Source: Moringa oleifera (Eukaryota > Streptophyta > Magnoliopsida > Brassicales > Moringaceae). Taken from it: 64,000 nt of DNA. Positions 47,101 to 58,947 of this stretch are shown here, piece after piece. The notes beneath the pieces were generated by a model. The model searched no databases. It was not told the origin of the DNA and was given only the letters and a program-made list of their open reading frames with translations. The stretch's first letter is position 1; the number at the start of each line of letters is the position of its first letter. A program made the translations under genes and the position numbers. The stretch spans positions 3,224,001 through 3,288,000 of the forward strand of contig JAJFZO010000566.1 in NCBI GenBank assembly GCA_021397835.1, in the 5' to 3' direction.

Positions 47101-48646
47101 AATTTAATAATTTAAAATTTTTATTAATATTTTAAATTACTAAAATATCCTTATAAAGCTAAGTTCAGTAAAAAAAAAATTAATAATTAATTTGAAGACA
47201 AAAACTTTGGTAACAAGGTTCTTCTCCCAATAAGAGGAGGGTCTTGGCAGTGTTGTCTTGGATGTGAAGCAATTCCCTGTTGGCATTCCTGTTTGGAGTT
47301 TAGGCATATTCTTTTTGCATTCAGAATGTAATTAATTCTGGGTGAGTAAGTTCTGGTTTCATGGTGCCATGTCAACCAATTGTGCCTGCCTTCCTTGCAC
47401 AAAAATCCCAAAAGAAATTGACAAGCAAAGAAAGAAAAAGTTGTCTTTTTCCATTGGATTGCAGGTTTGCCCCCTTCTGGTCACTTTGGCCTATTGCTTT
47501 CTCTCTTGTTTTCCTTTCCTATATTTAAAGCTGGATAAAAATGTTCGATGGTATTGTTTTTTTTCTAAATATAAAGTTTAAAAGATATTTTTAAAATATA
47601 AAATAATAATATAAAAAATATAAAATACATTAAAATTTTTAAATAAATATTATATAAAATTTTAATATTTATTTTATATTATCAATCAAACTCTCGTATT
47701 TAAAAATAATAAGATAAATCTTGATTTATCAATTTAATTTAAATTTAAATTTAATTCAAATAATTATAAAAAATTAAAAATATTTTTATTTTCAAATGTA
47801 TTAAAAATAATTTAAATAAATTATTTAATTTATTTTAATTTTATTTTTTAAATTAAAATATTTTTTTGGTGTAATATTTTTTAATAAATTTTCTAAAAAT
47901 TTAATAGTATAAATTTTAAAATATATATTTTTATTATTAAAAAATTTAAATTTTTTTGTAATTATAACTTGAATAGTTTTCGAAACCGATAAAAAAATTC
48001 AAATCAAAATTCGTTGTACAAAATCTTTAATTTAAATATCTTTAATTTTTAATTTTTATAATATTTAATTTAATTTAAATTAATAAATCAGATTGTAATT
48101 TATTATTTTTTAAATATAATAATTTAATTAATAAATAAAATAAATATAAAATTTTTATATTTTTATTTAAAAAAATTAATCATAAATTTTATTAAATTAT
48201 CACGTATCATTGTCTATTTAAAATCTCATCATAATTACATAAATCAAAAAATTCTAGCTATTTGAAGTAGTGAAATGAAATCAAATTTCTATGTTGATAT
48301 GTTGATTTTTTCTTAAAAAAATAATATATAATAATTTTATAAAATAAATAATTAAAAATTTTATATTAATATAAAAATTATAAATAAAATAATCAACAGA
48401 AAATGAGTTGAAGAAAGACAAAATTGAAAGGAAAATATGTCATAAACTTTAACAACCTTTATTAAGAAGTAAAGAAGAGAGATATATACATTTTGCAGAA
48501 CAAATAAGAATTCTTTTGCTTCCTTTGAGCTTTCAATATATATAAATTTGCTGTCTAAAAGAAAAAAAAAAATTGAAAGTTCAAAGTATTTGTGTAAAGA
48601 TCTTCTAAAAGGCTAAAAGAAAGGACAAATAAAAGAGGGGCCCTTT
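44103..48646. other. Intergenic region between the NFD6-like and metalloproteinase genes
   Basis: The first 450 bp are GC-balanced and should hold the NFD6-like promoter; an 87-codon plus-strand frame at 44113-44376 there looks like chance. 44560-46140 and 47570-48380 are extremely AT-rich and contain MITE-like copies (45092-45506, about 45780-46080). 46180-46620 and 47190-47570 are more balanced unique stretches with no recognisable gene. The 3' UTR of the metalloproteinase probably occupies 48450-48646. Confidence 0.45.
45092..45506. mobile_element. AT-rich MITE-like element with ~70-bp inverted ends
   Basis: The left end reads TTGATACATCGATTAAATCAA and onwards. The right end, inverted, reads TTGATGTACCGATTAAATTAA and continues similarly into an ATATAT tract. 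The core, inverted, carries TAAATAAATTCTACATAGTA, which matches copies at about 51.3, 53.1, 54.2 and 57.6 kb. No coding sequence. Confidence 0.5.
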
Positions 48647-49759
48647 TCATGGGCGCAGAAGCAGAATCAGAAGAGCCACGAAGAAAGAAATGGTCAAAGA
48701 ATCGGACATTGATCTGCTTGTAAGACCAACGCCCTTGTTAGAAGAATTCTCAGATTCCAACAGAGAACTGAACTCGAAGTTAGGGTTTGACCCGTACAGC
48801 GCCTGGACTCCCTCCACGTCGTCGATCTTGAGGTCGACTTTTTTGGTTCTGGGGCTCACACTCGGGTACATCACCGCCTCCTTCACCGAGCTGTGAGCCA
48901 GCCCCAGTAAGTGACCGATCTCGTGGGTCGCCACCGATTCCAAATCGACGGCCGCTCTTGACTTGACGTCGTTGAAATTGACTGCCCATGTTTCCGCCGC
49001 GTCCAGGTGGAACCTCCCGTTCTCCGGGGAGAACGCGTGGGCTAGGACTCCAAGTACCCCGTCGAACGGCTCTCCGTCGCCGTGGTCACCGTGGTAAAAC
49101 CCGATCTTTATGTCGGCGGATTCATAGTCTACTACCTCAGTGAAACTCACCGGAATCACCTTCGCCCATCGGGAAAACGCGCGGCTGAAAGCGGCCTTGA
49201 TGTCCCTTAAGCTTATGTAATCGATCATGTCCTTCATCGAGAAAGCGTACGTCAGCATCACGGGACTCGCGCGTGTCCACCTGGGCTGGCCGTAAAAATA
49301 CGCGTAGTGTTTTCTCGCATGGAGACCGCTATTGCCACGCGTCGCCTTATGGCTACTGGTGTGAGCATCGCTAACGCCACACCTCGGTGACATGATAACT
49401 GAGATAGTAGCCGCGTCGAGCTCACCGCTAACCGGAAGCCCAAGTCTTTGCTGGTAAAGACTAACGGCCGATTGAAGATCCGCGTCGAAAACATCCGTGA
49501 AATTCCCCCCCGCATCAGGATTAACCATCAGGTAACCGAAACGGTGGAAGTACTTCTTCAGCTCCGAGATGCCGGTGACGTTACTTCCCTTCTCGGCGTC
49601 GAGGAAGCGAGTGAAGCCGAGCCAAGTCCAGTTGGCGGCGCGGCTGCTGGCGTCTGTTATTACAGTTACAGAGCCCGGTACATTTCTGGCGGGAAAACAA
49701 GGGAAGAGAAGGAAGAAGGAGAAGAAGATGATATGGGAATAACTGAATAACGGAAACAT
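48647..49759 (-). CDS. Plant matrix metalloproteinase (matrixin, MEROPS M10A)
   Basis: Intronless gene for a 370-residue secreted zinc endopeptidase of the cell surface. In order: a hydrophobic signal peptide (about 1-23); a propeptide with a peptidoglycan-binding-like segment (about 60-122); the cysteine switch PRCGVSD (125-131, Cys127), which keeps the zymogen latent; and a catalytic domain from about 150. The domain has structural-metal histidines around FYHGDHGDGEPFDG (221-234), the zinc site HEIGHLLGLAH (His279, Glu280, His283, His289) and a Met-turn VMYPS (Met297). A Ser-rich spacer and hydrophobic tail (about 352-370) suggest a GPI anchor. There is no haemopexin domain, as usual in plants. 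All catalytic residues are present. The coding region is much richer in GC than its surroundings. Substrates in plants are poorly known; relatives act in growth and defence. Resembles At2-/At3-/At5-MMP; the exact orthologue is undecided. Confidence 0.95.
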   Translation of the reverse strand: MFPLFSYSHIIFFSFFLLFPCFPARNVPGSVTVITDASSRAANWTWLGFTRFLDAEKGSNVTGISELKKYFHRFGYLMVNPDAGGNFTDVFDADLQSAVSLYQQRLGLPVSGELDAATISVIMSPRCGVSDAHTSSHKATRGNSGLHARKHYAYFYGQPRWTRASPVMLTYAFSMKDMIDYISLRDIKAAFSRAFSRWAKVIPVSFTEVVDYESADIKIGFYHGDHGDGEPFDGVLGVLAHAFSPENGRFHLDAAETWAVNFNDVKSRAAVDLESVATHEIGHLLGLAHSSVKEAVMYPSVSPRTKKVDLKIDDVEGVQALYGSNPNFEFSSLLESENSSNKGVGLTSRSMSDSLTISFFVALLILLLRP

Positions 49760-51199
49760 GGGGTAGTTATGTGGGGATTAGAGCCCTTTTTTGTGGGAAG
49801 GGACTTGCAGAGATGGGTTAGGCCTTTTTATTTTAGGCTACTCTGATTAAAATAAAAATAAAAATTTATTTATCTACATGATTAATATGCCATTAACATA
49901 ATTAATCACTTCTTCTAAACAATGTAAATAGTGTAATTAAGGTAAGATGGGCCAGCAAAATTCAAGGAGAAAGCTACGAGATCTCTCCGTGGCTCCCCCT
50001 TTTTATTTCCGGATTCCGGCCGGTGGGTTAACCACTTTCTTAATTTCTATTTTATTTTTAATTAACTTATCATATGTTTTTAATTATTTTTATTTTATTT
50101 TTAATTAAATTACCCATTTTTAAAATTTTATTGAGAGACTGAGAATAGGTAGTTTAATTTGATTAATATTTTTGGAAAAAATGAAAATTTAAGTGCGTGT
50201 ATAACAAGCATAGTTGAATTTGATTTTATTCCAGTTTGGTTAAGGTTTACTTTGTTGGTTGACCAAATTAGTTGAACTTCAAATGTATTTACTTGTGGAA
50301 TCGGTTTCTAACTGAGGGAGGCTTCTCTCACAATGACTTGTACGAGTTGATAATCCACAAGATTAGATGGATGATTACGTGATGCATGAACTAATTAATT
50401 TAAGATAAGATAATATGTATATTTTATAAAAATATATATTAAAAAAATAAAGCCAAACCACATTTGATTATTTAATTTCATGAACTATAGACGGTTAATT
50501 ACATCAACAACTTATGTTTTAGATATTTTATTAAATCGATATTTTTATATTATTATCATAAATTATAAAAATACTCTTTCAATTTATTAAAAAAACTTAG
50601 CATAAATTCAAATATAAAATTTTTATTTTAATTGAAAATACGCATTTTACAATGTTTTTACTATAAAATTTCTATCCAAAAAAGATATTGATAAATTAAT
50701 AATAAATATTTAATAATTAATTTTAAAATTTATTAAAATTAGTTTTTTTTTCCTCCCTCTCATGCAACTTAGTAGAAATAAATAGAATTCAATAATACGG
50801 GATGGTGACTCAAAATATCATAAAATATAAATGAAGAATAAAATTAATTAAGATAGCATGGTGGCTCATTCAAGCTTGGAAATCAGGACGATTAGGGTCC
50901 AAGTCTTCTTTGATTTCGCTTTCGGAGACGCCATGAACTTTATCTTCAATGACGTAACCCTAATTAACAATAAGTCCAATTTGGTTGCGACTTGCTTATT
51001 TCGTTTTCCATGTGCCTATCAAAGAGTCCCGTTGTGCTCTCCCTTAATCTTTTTTTTTATTTGGTTGGTTCGTTCTTTAAAAAATGCACATTTGGCAATA
51101 TGGAAGTGTTTGATCATTTGTCTTTGATTATCTTTATTGTAATAATTGCATGAATTAACGCAGGAGATTGACTATAATATAAATATAAAAAATTATAAA

Positions 51200-51450
51200 T
51201 TTTACATGTTTTTAAAATTATTTTTAGTTTTTAATTATTTATTTAAAATTTTAATGTAGGTAGTTTACAAAATTAATGATATTTTTATTATAAAAATATC
51301 TCAAAAATTTACTTAAATAAATTCCATATTTTATTTTAAGTTCATTATTTAGATTTAAATAAATTTTGATTAACGAGTTTTTTATAAGTTTTCTGAATTT
51401 TTGATAATATAAAATTTTAAATATATATTTAATATTTAAAAATTTTTGTG
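51200..51450 (+). repeat. Copy of the dispersed AT-rich MITE-like family
   Basis: Contains the family core ATAAATTCCATATTTTATTTT, then AAGTTCATT and a GAGTTTTTTATAAG phrase, in the same order as the other copies. Ends not resolved. Confidence 0.4.
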
Positions 51451-52364
51451 ATGACAGTTTAAATATTTATTCACATTTATGTAAAATTTTAATTATTTAT
51501 ATAATTTTTTAAATTTAATTAATTTAATTTTTAATTTTTTAATGAAATTCAAATTAATTTAATTTTAATATCACAACTAAAATTTTGAAAAAAAAATAAA
51601 ATTTAAATTAAAAAACATATAAAATTAACGATTTCTTTATATATATAAATAAATAAAAGTAATATGATATTCCAGTTCACAATAATTGCATAAACAAGGT
51701 AGATTGAATGTACCAAAAGGGATTGACATCTTTCTATTTTTAGTCAATGTTTGGAATTCCGAAAAAACAACCTACCGAGACAAGTGATGTAACATGTTTT
51801 TTCACCAATGAAGGTAGGGGATATGGTGTTGAGTTAGGCCGAACAATAACTTTGAAATTTTTGTTAAAATAAAATTTTAATATTAAGTTAATATAAATTT
51901 TTATATAATAATAAATAAATAAATAAAATATATATATCTGAGATTTAAATATATAATATGAGATGGTAAAATTTATTGAGTATGCATTCACATAAAAAAA
52001 AAATTAATTGTATATAATTTCATGTTTTTTAATGAAATTTGAACTTAGGCTTGGAATTCTTCATGAATTTCAAAAACGAGTTGTTTTCAATATTATAAAT
52101 TATTGAAATATTTTTATAATTTTTCAAAACTAATTAAAATTAGAAAAATATATATATTAAAAATATAATATAATTAAACATTAGGCAGCGTGACAAGAAC
52201 CGATTTTGATGGCTTTTTATTGTAGCCACTAAAATAAAATAAAATACAAAAATCAAACTTTATGTGAGGAGGGAAGATGAACTACTTTACCAGACAAGAC
52301 AAAAGCGACAAAGCCTGTGTTAAGCCGTTATTAGTTGTTGAAGTGGTCATGATTATCGTTTTGG

Positions 52365-52430
52365 GACCAGTGGGACGTGTCGTAGGTAACACTAATAAAT
52401 TTAGCCAATCATGGTCGGCCACGTGGCAAA
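52365..52430 (+). promoter_or_regulatory. ABRE/G-box and CCAAT motif cluster without an obvious gene
   Basis: GGGACGTGTC (52370s), GCCAATC (52404 region) and the perfect palindrome GCCACGTGGC (52418-52427) fall within 65 bp in an otherwise AT-rich desert. Both strands are open for about 230 bp around it, but neither frame resembles a protein. Function is inferred from motifs only. Confidence 0.25.
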
Positions 52431-53039
52431 TACCCACTGATTTATTTATTAAAAGAAGGGAAGCTAATTTTAATTTGACTTGCCCAAAGAAATGGTACAG
52501 TATCATTCACGTTACAAATTAATAAATAATTGTTAATAATGTCCGAGATTGTTTAACAATTGTATTCTCTAAAGCAACATAAGAGATCTTCAACTTTAAA
52601 TATCAAATTTAATATTATCTTTTTATTAAAAAATTATTTTAATATTTTAATATTTTAATTTTACTTTATTTATATTAAATAAATATTATATATATTATTT
52701 TAATATTATTAAATAGTATTAAAATAATATGCGTAACATACAAAATTTTTGATGAGATACTTTTGATAATATAAATTTTTTCATAACAATATGATATATA
52801 GGTTGAGTTATTTATCAAAAATATATTTTATTTAAATCATAAAAATATTAATATACAAAATAATAAAACCGCGCTGCACCAAAATGTTGAGGAATTATAC
52901 CATCTCATTGGAAACGAGCTCAATTTTTTTAAATAAACCATATATCATTATAATTTATTAGAACTTAATAAATAAATATTATACAAAGTTTTATATTTAT
53001 TAAATAAATTTTAATATTTAAAATTAAAAATAAATTTCA

Positions 53040-53340
53040 ATGGATTAATTTAATTTAAATTAAATTTGTATTTAAATAATTATAAAAATTATAGATATTT
53101 GCATTGTTGAAATGCCTCAAACATAATCTAAATGAATTCTATATTTTATTTCGAGTTCATTTATCAAATTTAAACAATCATCTGCTTACGAACTATTTTA
53201 TGAATTTTAAAAATTATAAAATTCAAATATATATACATATTTAGTACTTAAAAAATTATATTTTTTATAATAATTGAAATATTTTTTCATATTTGTAAGA
53301 ATGAATTTTTACATAAATTTTACTTAAATTTAATTTATTA
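53040..53340 (+). repeat. Copy of the dispersed AT-rich MITE-like family
   Basis: Contains GTTGAAATGCCTCAAAC, AAATGAATTCTATATTTTAT and TACGAACTATTTTATGAATT in family order. This copy aligns best, in inverse, with 45200-45440. Confidence 0.5.
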
Positions 53341-54089
53341 CATGCTAAATTCAGTTTTAAATGTTGAGTAATTATGTCAGATATTATTATAATAATAATA
53401 TTTTTATAATCTGAATTGTATGCAAATATTATCCATTTATAATGTGCTTTTGATTATTTTTTTAATCTAAACATGAAAAAAAAAACATCATATTTATAAA
53501 ATATATTTTGTATTTGCTAATTTAATATTATTAATTTATTTTTAAAATTTTAAATTAAATATCGAAACCTCAGCAAAGTTTTTATGGAAAAGAAAAATAA
53601 TACATCATATAGTATAAATTTTTCAGACAGGACGAAAACAAGACGCTCATTGGGCCTATTCTGGGCTGACCTAAGCCCAATTAAAACTTGCATGAGCCAA
53701 ACACAGCCTAAAATAAAACTATGGGGCTGCAAAAAAAAAATATATATATATATATATAATGCACAAAACAATATTTATTAAATCTTGGATTTGTAAAAAA
53801 TAAAAGGAAAAACAGAAACTGGTTTCCTGTCCATGTAACTAAAGATCTTCGAAACATTTGTTCATGTGGGCCCAAGTTCCATAAATTAGACTACTCAATT
53901 AGATGAGCCATCCTACTAACTACTTATGTCACATTGCCAATGGAACCCCAAATAGATAATAACAAAAATAATAATTATTATTGTTATATATACTTATCAT
54001 GTACACTATTTTCTTAATTTTCTTTATTATCTTATGTAGTATAAATCTGCTTAGGTTAAATTTGGATTAATGATTTTTTAGAATTTTAA

Positions 54090-54370
54090 ATTAAATTTCA
54101 TGTATTAAATTAAATATTAATATTTTAAAAATAAAAAAAAATGTGATTTATTAATTTAGTTCATACTAATGAACTTTAATTTAAGTGGCTCTAAAAAATT
54201 AAGAATATTTTTATTGTCGATGTCTAAAAATAATTCAAATAAATTTTATATTTCATTTCTGAGTCAATTCTTTAAATTTAAATATTTTCAGACTCACAAA
54301 AAAAATTAATGAAAATTTTTAATTTTTTAACAATTTGAATTTTTTTAAATATTTATAGTATTTAAAAAAT
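54090..54370 (+). repeat. Copy of the dispersed AT-rich MITE-like family
   Basis: Contains ATTTTTATTGTCGATGTCT followed by AAATAAATTTTATATTTCAT and a diverged 3' part. Confidence 0.4.
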
Positions 54371-55085
54371 TATTATATCAAATCTTTAATTTAAATTAAA
54401 GTTTAATTGATAACCTTTTGCATATTAGAATTTTATTTAATAGCAATAGTAAAATTCAAGTTTATACAACTTTTATATTTAAATTAAAAAATTTTATTTC
54501 TATCACGATAAATGAAAACTAAAATATATCAAATTTGATAACAAATTCATGAGATATTAAAAAAAATATAACAAAAATCTTTATAATTTAACAGAACAAA
54601 AAATTTTATGGAATTAATCACTCATAATTATGAAATCAAAAATTAAAAATCTAAAATATTTAATCTACCCAAAAAAAAATCTCAGCCCAAATCCAAGGAG
54701 GAGACATAGAAACTACTCACTTTATAGTAATTTCAGGAAACAACTCAACAACTAATTGAAGGCTAAAACGCATAATTTTGCTACTTTTTTCCAATAGGAC
54801 GCCCATAATTTCAGTGTTCTATTGGGTATGCATTAAATTTGACCATAAATGCAAAAACCTATTTGGTAAATGAAGAGGGCAAGGCTGCCAAAAAATTGAT
54901 TGAATGCAATGTGACACTATGAATTATTTAACGTGGGGTCTTAGGTCATTAAATAATGCCCCAGTGGAAGGAGGAGGACCCATTCCTACCATGAGTTAAA
55001 CAGATTTGGCCGAGCATATAGAGATTCGGGTCATGTGGGATTCAAGGGGAATTCGTGTGAATTTTTTTTGTGGTAGATGAAGATA

Positions 55086-55225
55086 ATGTCACGTGTATTA
55101 GCGGTCCAAATTGATGGATTATTATTGTGCACGTAAAATTTTAGCGTTGTAATGAGGGTCATGTGACGTGTAAATGGTCCAAATTAATGAAGTATAGTAC
55201 TTGTACAATTTTAGTGTTACAATGT
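55086..55225 (+). repeat. 75-bp tandem duplication carrying ACGTG motifs
   Basis: ATGTCACGTGTATTAGCGGT at 55086 and ATGTGACGTGTAAATGGT at 55161 begin two consecutive diverged copies. Both continue with GGTCCAAATT(G/A)ATG and end in TTTTAG(C/T)GTT(G/A)(T/C)AATG. Each contains an ACGTG core. No gene seen nearby. Confidence 0.7.
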
Positions 55226-57009
55226 TTTTCTATGCCGGAATTGATTTTGATGTGAATTGTATTTTTAAGATATTGCAAAGTTCAAGTAGATGTGTTTGGA
55301 ATATTAAAAAAAATAATAAGAATAGGTATGTGCCTCATTTTTTTAAAATAATAACAAATAAATAAATAAATCTCAATGCTTTAAAAATCAAATCAAATTA
55401 ATCAATTTAATTTGTTAAATGGTGAATCAAATTTTTAATCAATTGAGTTTATTTAAAAAATAATTTTATTTATATTATTAAAATTATGTTATTTTATTTA
55501 AAAGATTTAAAAAATTCTAAAAACAAAAAATTGAACCAAAAATTCTTCTAGCACCATTGTTGTTTTAAAAAAAATAATTGTTATTTTTATTTTTATATTA
55601 TTTATATTAACGATAAAAAATATTATAATTATTTATACATATTTGATTTTGATCTAACTTGGTATGGTAGGTTTTACTTATTTTAAATGAATTAAAATTT
55701 ATTTTAGTTTTAAATTAAATTCAATTTAAATTTAAGTTTTAAATTTTATTTAATTTATTTTAAAATTTTAAAATTTGTACGTACAAATAAAAATAAATTA
55801 ATCGAGTTTAAGACTCAAATATGAAACGAAAAACGTCATCCTTGTTCTCACTCTGAATTTACTTAAAAAATAAAAAAAAGAAAAAAATATCCAAAGTCAA
55901 TTTAATATTTGTCATTTATACTCTCATTAAAATAGTAATTAACCTCCTAAAACCGACCAAAATGGAAAATCTTTCCGACTTTAAGTAGTTTGCATTAAAC
56001 ATATACATACATATATATATATATATATATTAAGAAATGTTCCTTATCTTCCATTTAGGTACTCATCACAAATGCAAATTTTTTCCATCCAAGAAAAGAA
56101 TGAGTAAGCCTTACTCAATTTAGATAGGCCATCTTGTCCGTGGAGACAAACATAGCTTTAATAAATTGTTTATAAATTAAAATTAATTTAGTACTTTAAA
56201 GCTTTAAGCTTTTATAGGGAAATGGTCATTATTTAGTTGGCTTCAACCTTACCCCAAAAGTCAATTGGGATTCCATCTTTGCCTTACGTAAGTTGCTTAT
56301 CAGGATTCCTTAATGCTATCAGAATTTGAGAGGGTAAAAATGATATTATAGCTTACATTATTAAATTAAATATATCGATTTAAATAAACTTAAATGGTTG
56401 ATATTTAAGTTATAAATGAATTATGTTTATTTATGATGATGTTTATAGTTATGCATGTGAATTCATGGTTACATAAATGATTAATTACATAAGAAAGATT
56501 TATATTTTTTTAGGATCATAAATTAAGATCTATAAAAAAATTTTTATTTAAAATTTATATTTTTGCTAAATTTTTATGTAAAATTTTTGTTTATAATTTT
56601 TTAATATTAAAAATTTTACGTATGTAATAACTGATTTTTACTTATATAATTACTTTAATATATTTTAAAAATATTATTAAAATAAATATAATATTTTTTT
56701 ATTTTTATTTTGTAAAATATTTATATTTTATATATTTTTATTAAATTTAATAAAAAATTTATTTATTTTGATAATATTTTAAAATAATATTAAGTAATTA
56801 CATAAGTAAAAATAAAAAATGTAAAATTTTTAATATTAATAAAAAATAATTTTTTATAAATTTTAATTAAAAACTAAAACGTGTATCATCATTTTTTTTT
56901 TTTAAAAGCCGAATACAATTAAAATTGACCTAGTATTCTCATCCCTGGTTGTAATACAGCACCATCACCTTATTAATTACTTTCCTTAATCACATTACTT
57001 AAATTCTCT

Positions 57010-57155
57010 AACAAGTGGCACGTGCTAATTCACCATACCCACCCAGAAAACATGATTGCACGTTACGTGCATGCAATCCGTCCGTTAGGTTGACTTTTTG
57101 CACGTGATAATGAAATCTCTAACAAAGTCAACCCCCAGGGAAATACACGTGGAAC
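57010..57155. promoter_or_regulatory. Dense G-box and W-box cluster with inverted repeats
   Basis: Within 145 bp there are three CACGTG G-boxes (57019-57024, 57101-57106, 57146-57151) and a 6+1+6 palindrome GCACGTTACGTGC (57058-57070). A perfect 10-bp inverted repeat, GGTTGACTTT (57088-57097) and AAAGTCAACC (57124-57133), has W-box cores (TTGAC) in its arms and a G-box in its loop. This looks like a stress or ABA-type control module, but no gene is recognisable next to it. Confidence 0.4.
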
Positions 57156-57539
57156 AATTAATCACAATGATCATGTTTACCCATTTAACGCTCCCAGTTT
57201 GTCTGCTTAAAGTTCTCCTTCAATGTCTATCCCTTTCATATTATATTGTTTCATGTCTTTCTCAGCTTTAATTAATTAATTAATTAATACTTTTGCGTAA
57301 TTGAAGATTATTCTTAATTAGTCCATAAATGCGGGTTTTTGGATATTTTAAAATATATTTTGAATTTATAAAATTAACATCATCGATAAAATCAACTTTC
57401 TCAAAAAACCTGATAATGTTGTCTTAACCTATTTCAAATTTAATTTTAAGATTTTTTTGTGTTTTTTATAAGTTATATATATATTATTTAAAACTTTAAA
57501 TTATACATACTTATTAATTCAAATTTTCAAAAAATCAAT

Positions 57540-57800
57540 TAGAGCATTTATATTTAGATTCTGACTTAAATAATTATAAAAAATTAATAATATTTTTATT
57601 AAAATATCTTTAAAATGATTCAGATAAATTTTATATTTCATTTCAAACTAACTTTTAAAATTTGAATAATTTTTTATTTAAAGTTATTTTATAAAATTAT
57701 TATTATTTGATAATAGAAGACTAAAAAAGAAATTTTATACTCAAAAAATTTGAAATTTTATTGTTGTAATATTTTGAACATTTTGTTTTACATATGTAAA
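57540..57800 (+). repeat. Copy of the dispersed AT-rich MITE-like family
   Basis: Contains AATATTTTTATTAAAATATC, then CAGATAAATTTTATATTTCA and the later AAAGTTATTTTATAAAATTA phrase in family order. Confidence 0.4.
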
Positions 57801-58921
57801 AAATATCATATCAAAATTCATCATATATTCTAATGTTTCAATTTTAAAATATTTTGATATAGTTTAAATTAAATTAAAATACTTAAGATAACGTGGTTTT
57901 AATTGATACTTAAAAATTTAAATTAAAAAGCACGTATCATCTAATTTTTTAAAAATGTTTATTTTTATTTATAAATTAAAGTTTCACATAATTTTATACT
58001 TTGCATGTTGATTTTTTATATATTTATTGATGAAATAATTTTTAATTAATGCAAAATCTAAGGAATTTGTAACCATATATATTATCAAATATAGCATCGT
58101 CTTCAAAATATAAATGTATGTAATATCTTTAACATAAAACAAACCTAAACAATATCACCATCATAATTAAAGTAAATCTTATTATAATAATATTCACAAT
58201 TACATTTAAATTTTGTATTTCAAAGTATTATTTAATTTATCACTAATCTTAAATTTTCTTGAATTTCTACAAATTTTTACCAATAAAAAAGAAAGCCCAA
58301 AAAAAGGGTTGTCGGTGCTTTTCCTTAAATTTGATTTGTTTGTCATGGAATAAAGCATCATTTTATTTATTTTATTTTATTAAATTACAAATTAAACAAA
58401 TAAAAAAATTTATTAACTAAAAATAAATACAAAAGGTTTTTGTCATAAATTTTTCTTGGTAATTACGATTACACCCTGAAATTTTAATAAAATCTAATAA
58501 AAATAAATAAATATATTTTAAGATACGAGTAAGGAAAAATCTTATATAAATATGTTTGCGGGGTAACTTTAGCTAGACAAGGGGTATTTTTAGTGGGATG
58601 TTATCATTCACATGGGTCCACATTGGGGTTCCCAAATCAAGCAATTTAAACTAAAGGGATGTTTAATTTGATTATTTCAATAAAGATATTAATTATTTTT
58701 TAATAAATTATTTATATTTTTGGAAATTTGTGTTATTTTAATTTGAAGGTGATTCATGCTGTCTCGCCTCCACCATAGTATGAAACATCGTGGAGGTTAT
58801 CACTATTTAAGTGTGTGGGGTAATAAATTTTAATCTTTTAAGAAAATTATATGATAATAAATTTTAAAATAAATATAAAAATATTAAATTGTAAGTGCCT
58901 TTTATTTTATATATTTATCGA

Positions 58922-58947
58922 ATATATATATATATATATATATATAT
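58922..58947. repeat. (AT)n microsatellite
   Basis: Perfect AT alternation of about 26 bp in gene-free DNA. Confidence 0.8.

Noticed and set aside
48690..49750. Several plus- and minus-strand frames of 68-100 codons within the metalloproteinase gene
   Set aside because: They overlap a complete metalloproteinase frame with all catalytic motifs and arise from its higher GC content.
58740..58800. Hairpin with CCTCCAC/GTGGAGG stem, possible miRNA precursor
   Set aside because: The paired region is only 7 bp plus a weak outer stem, too short for a plant miRNA precursor, and no known miRNA sequence is present.
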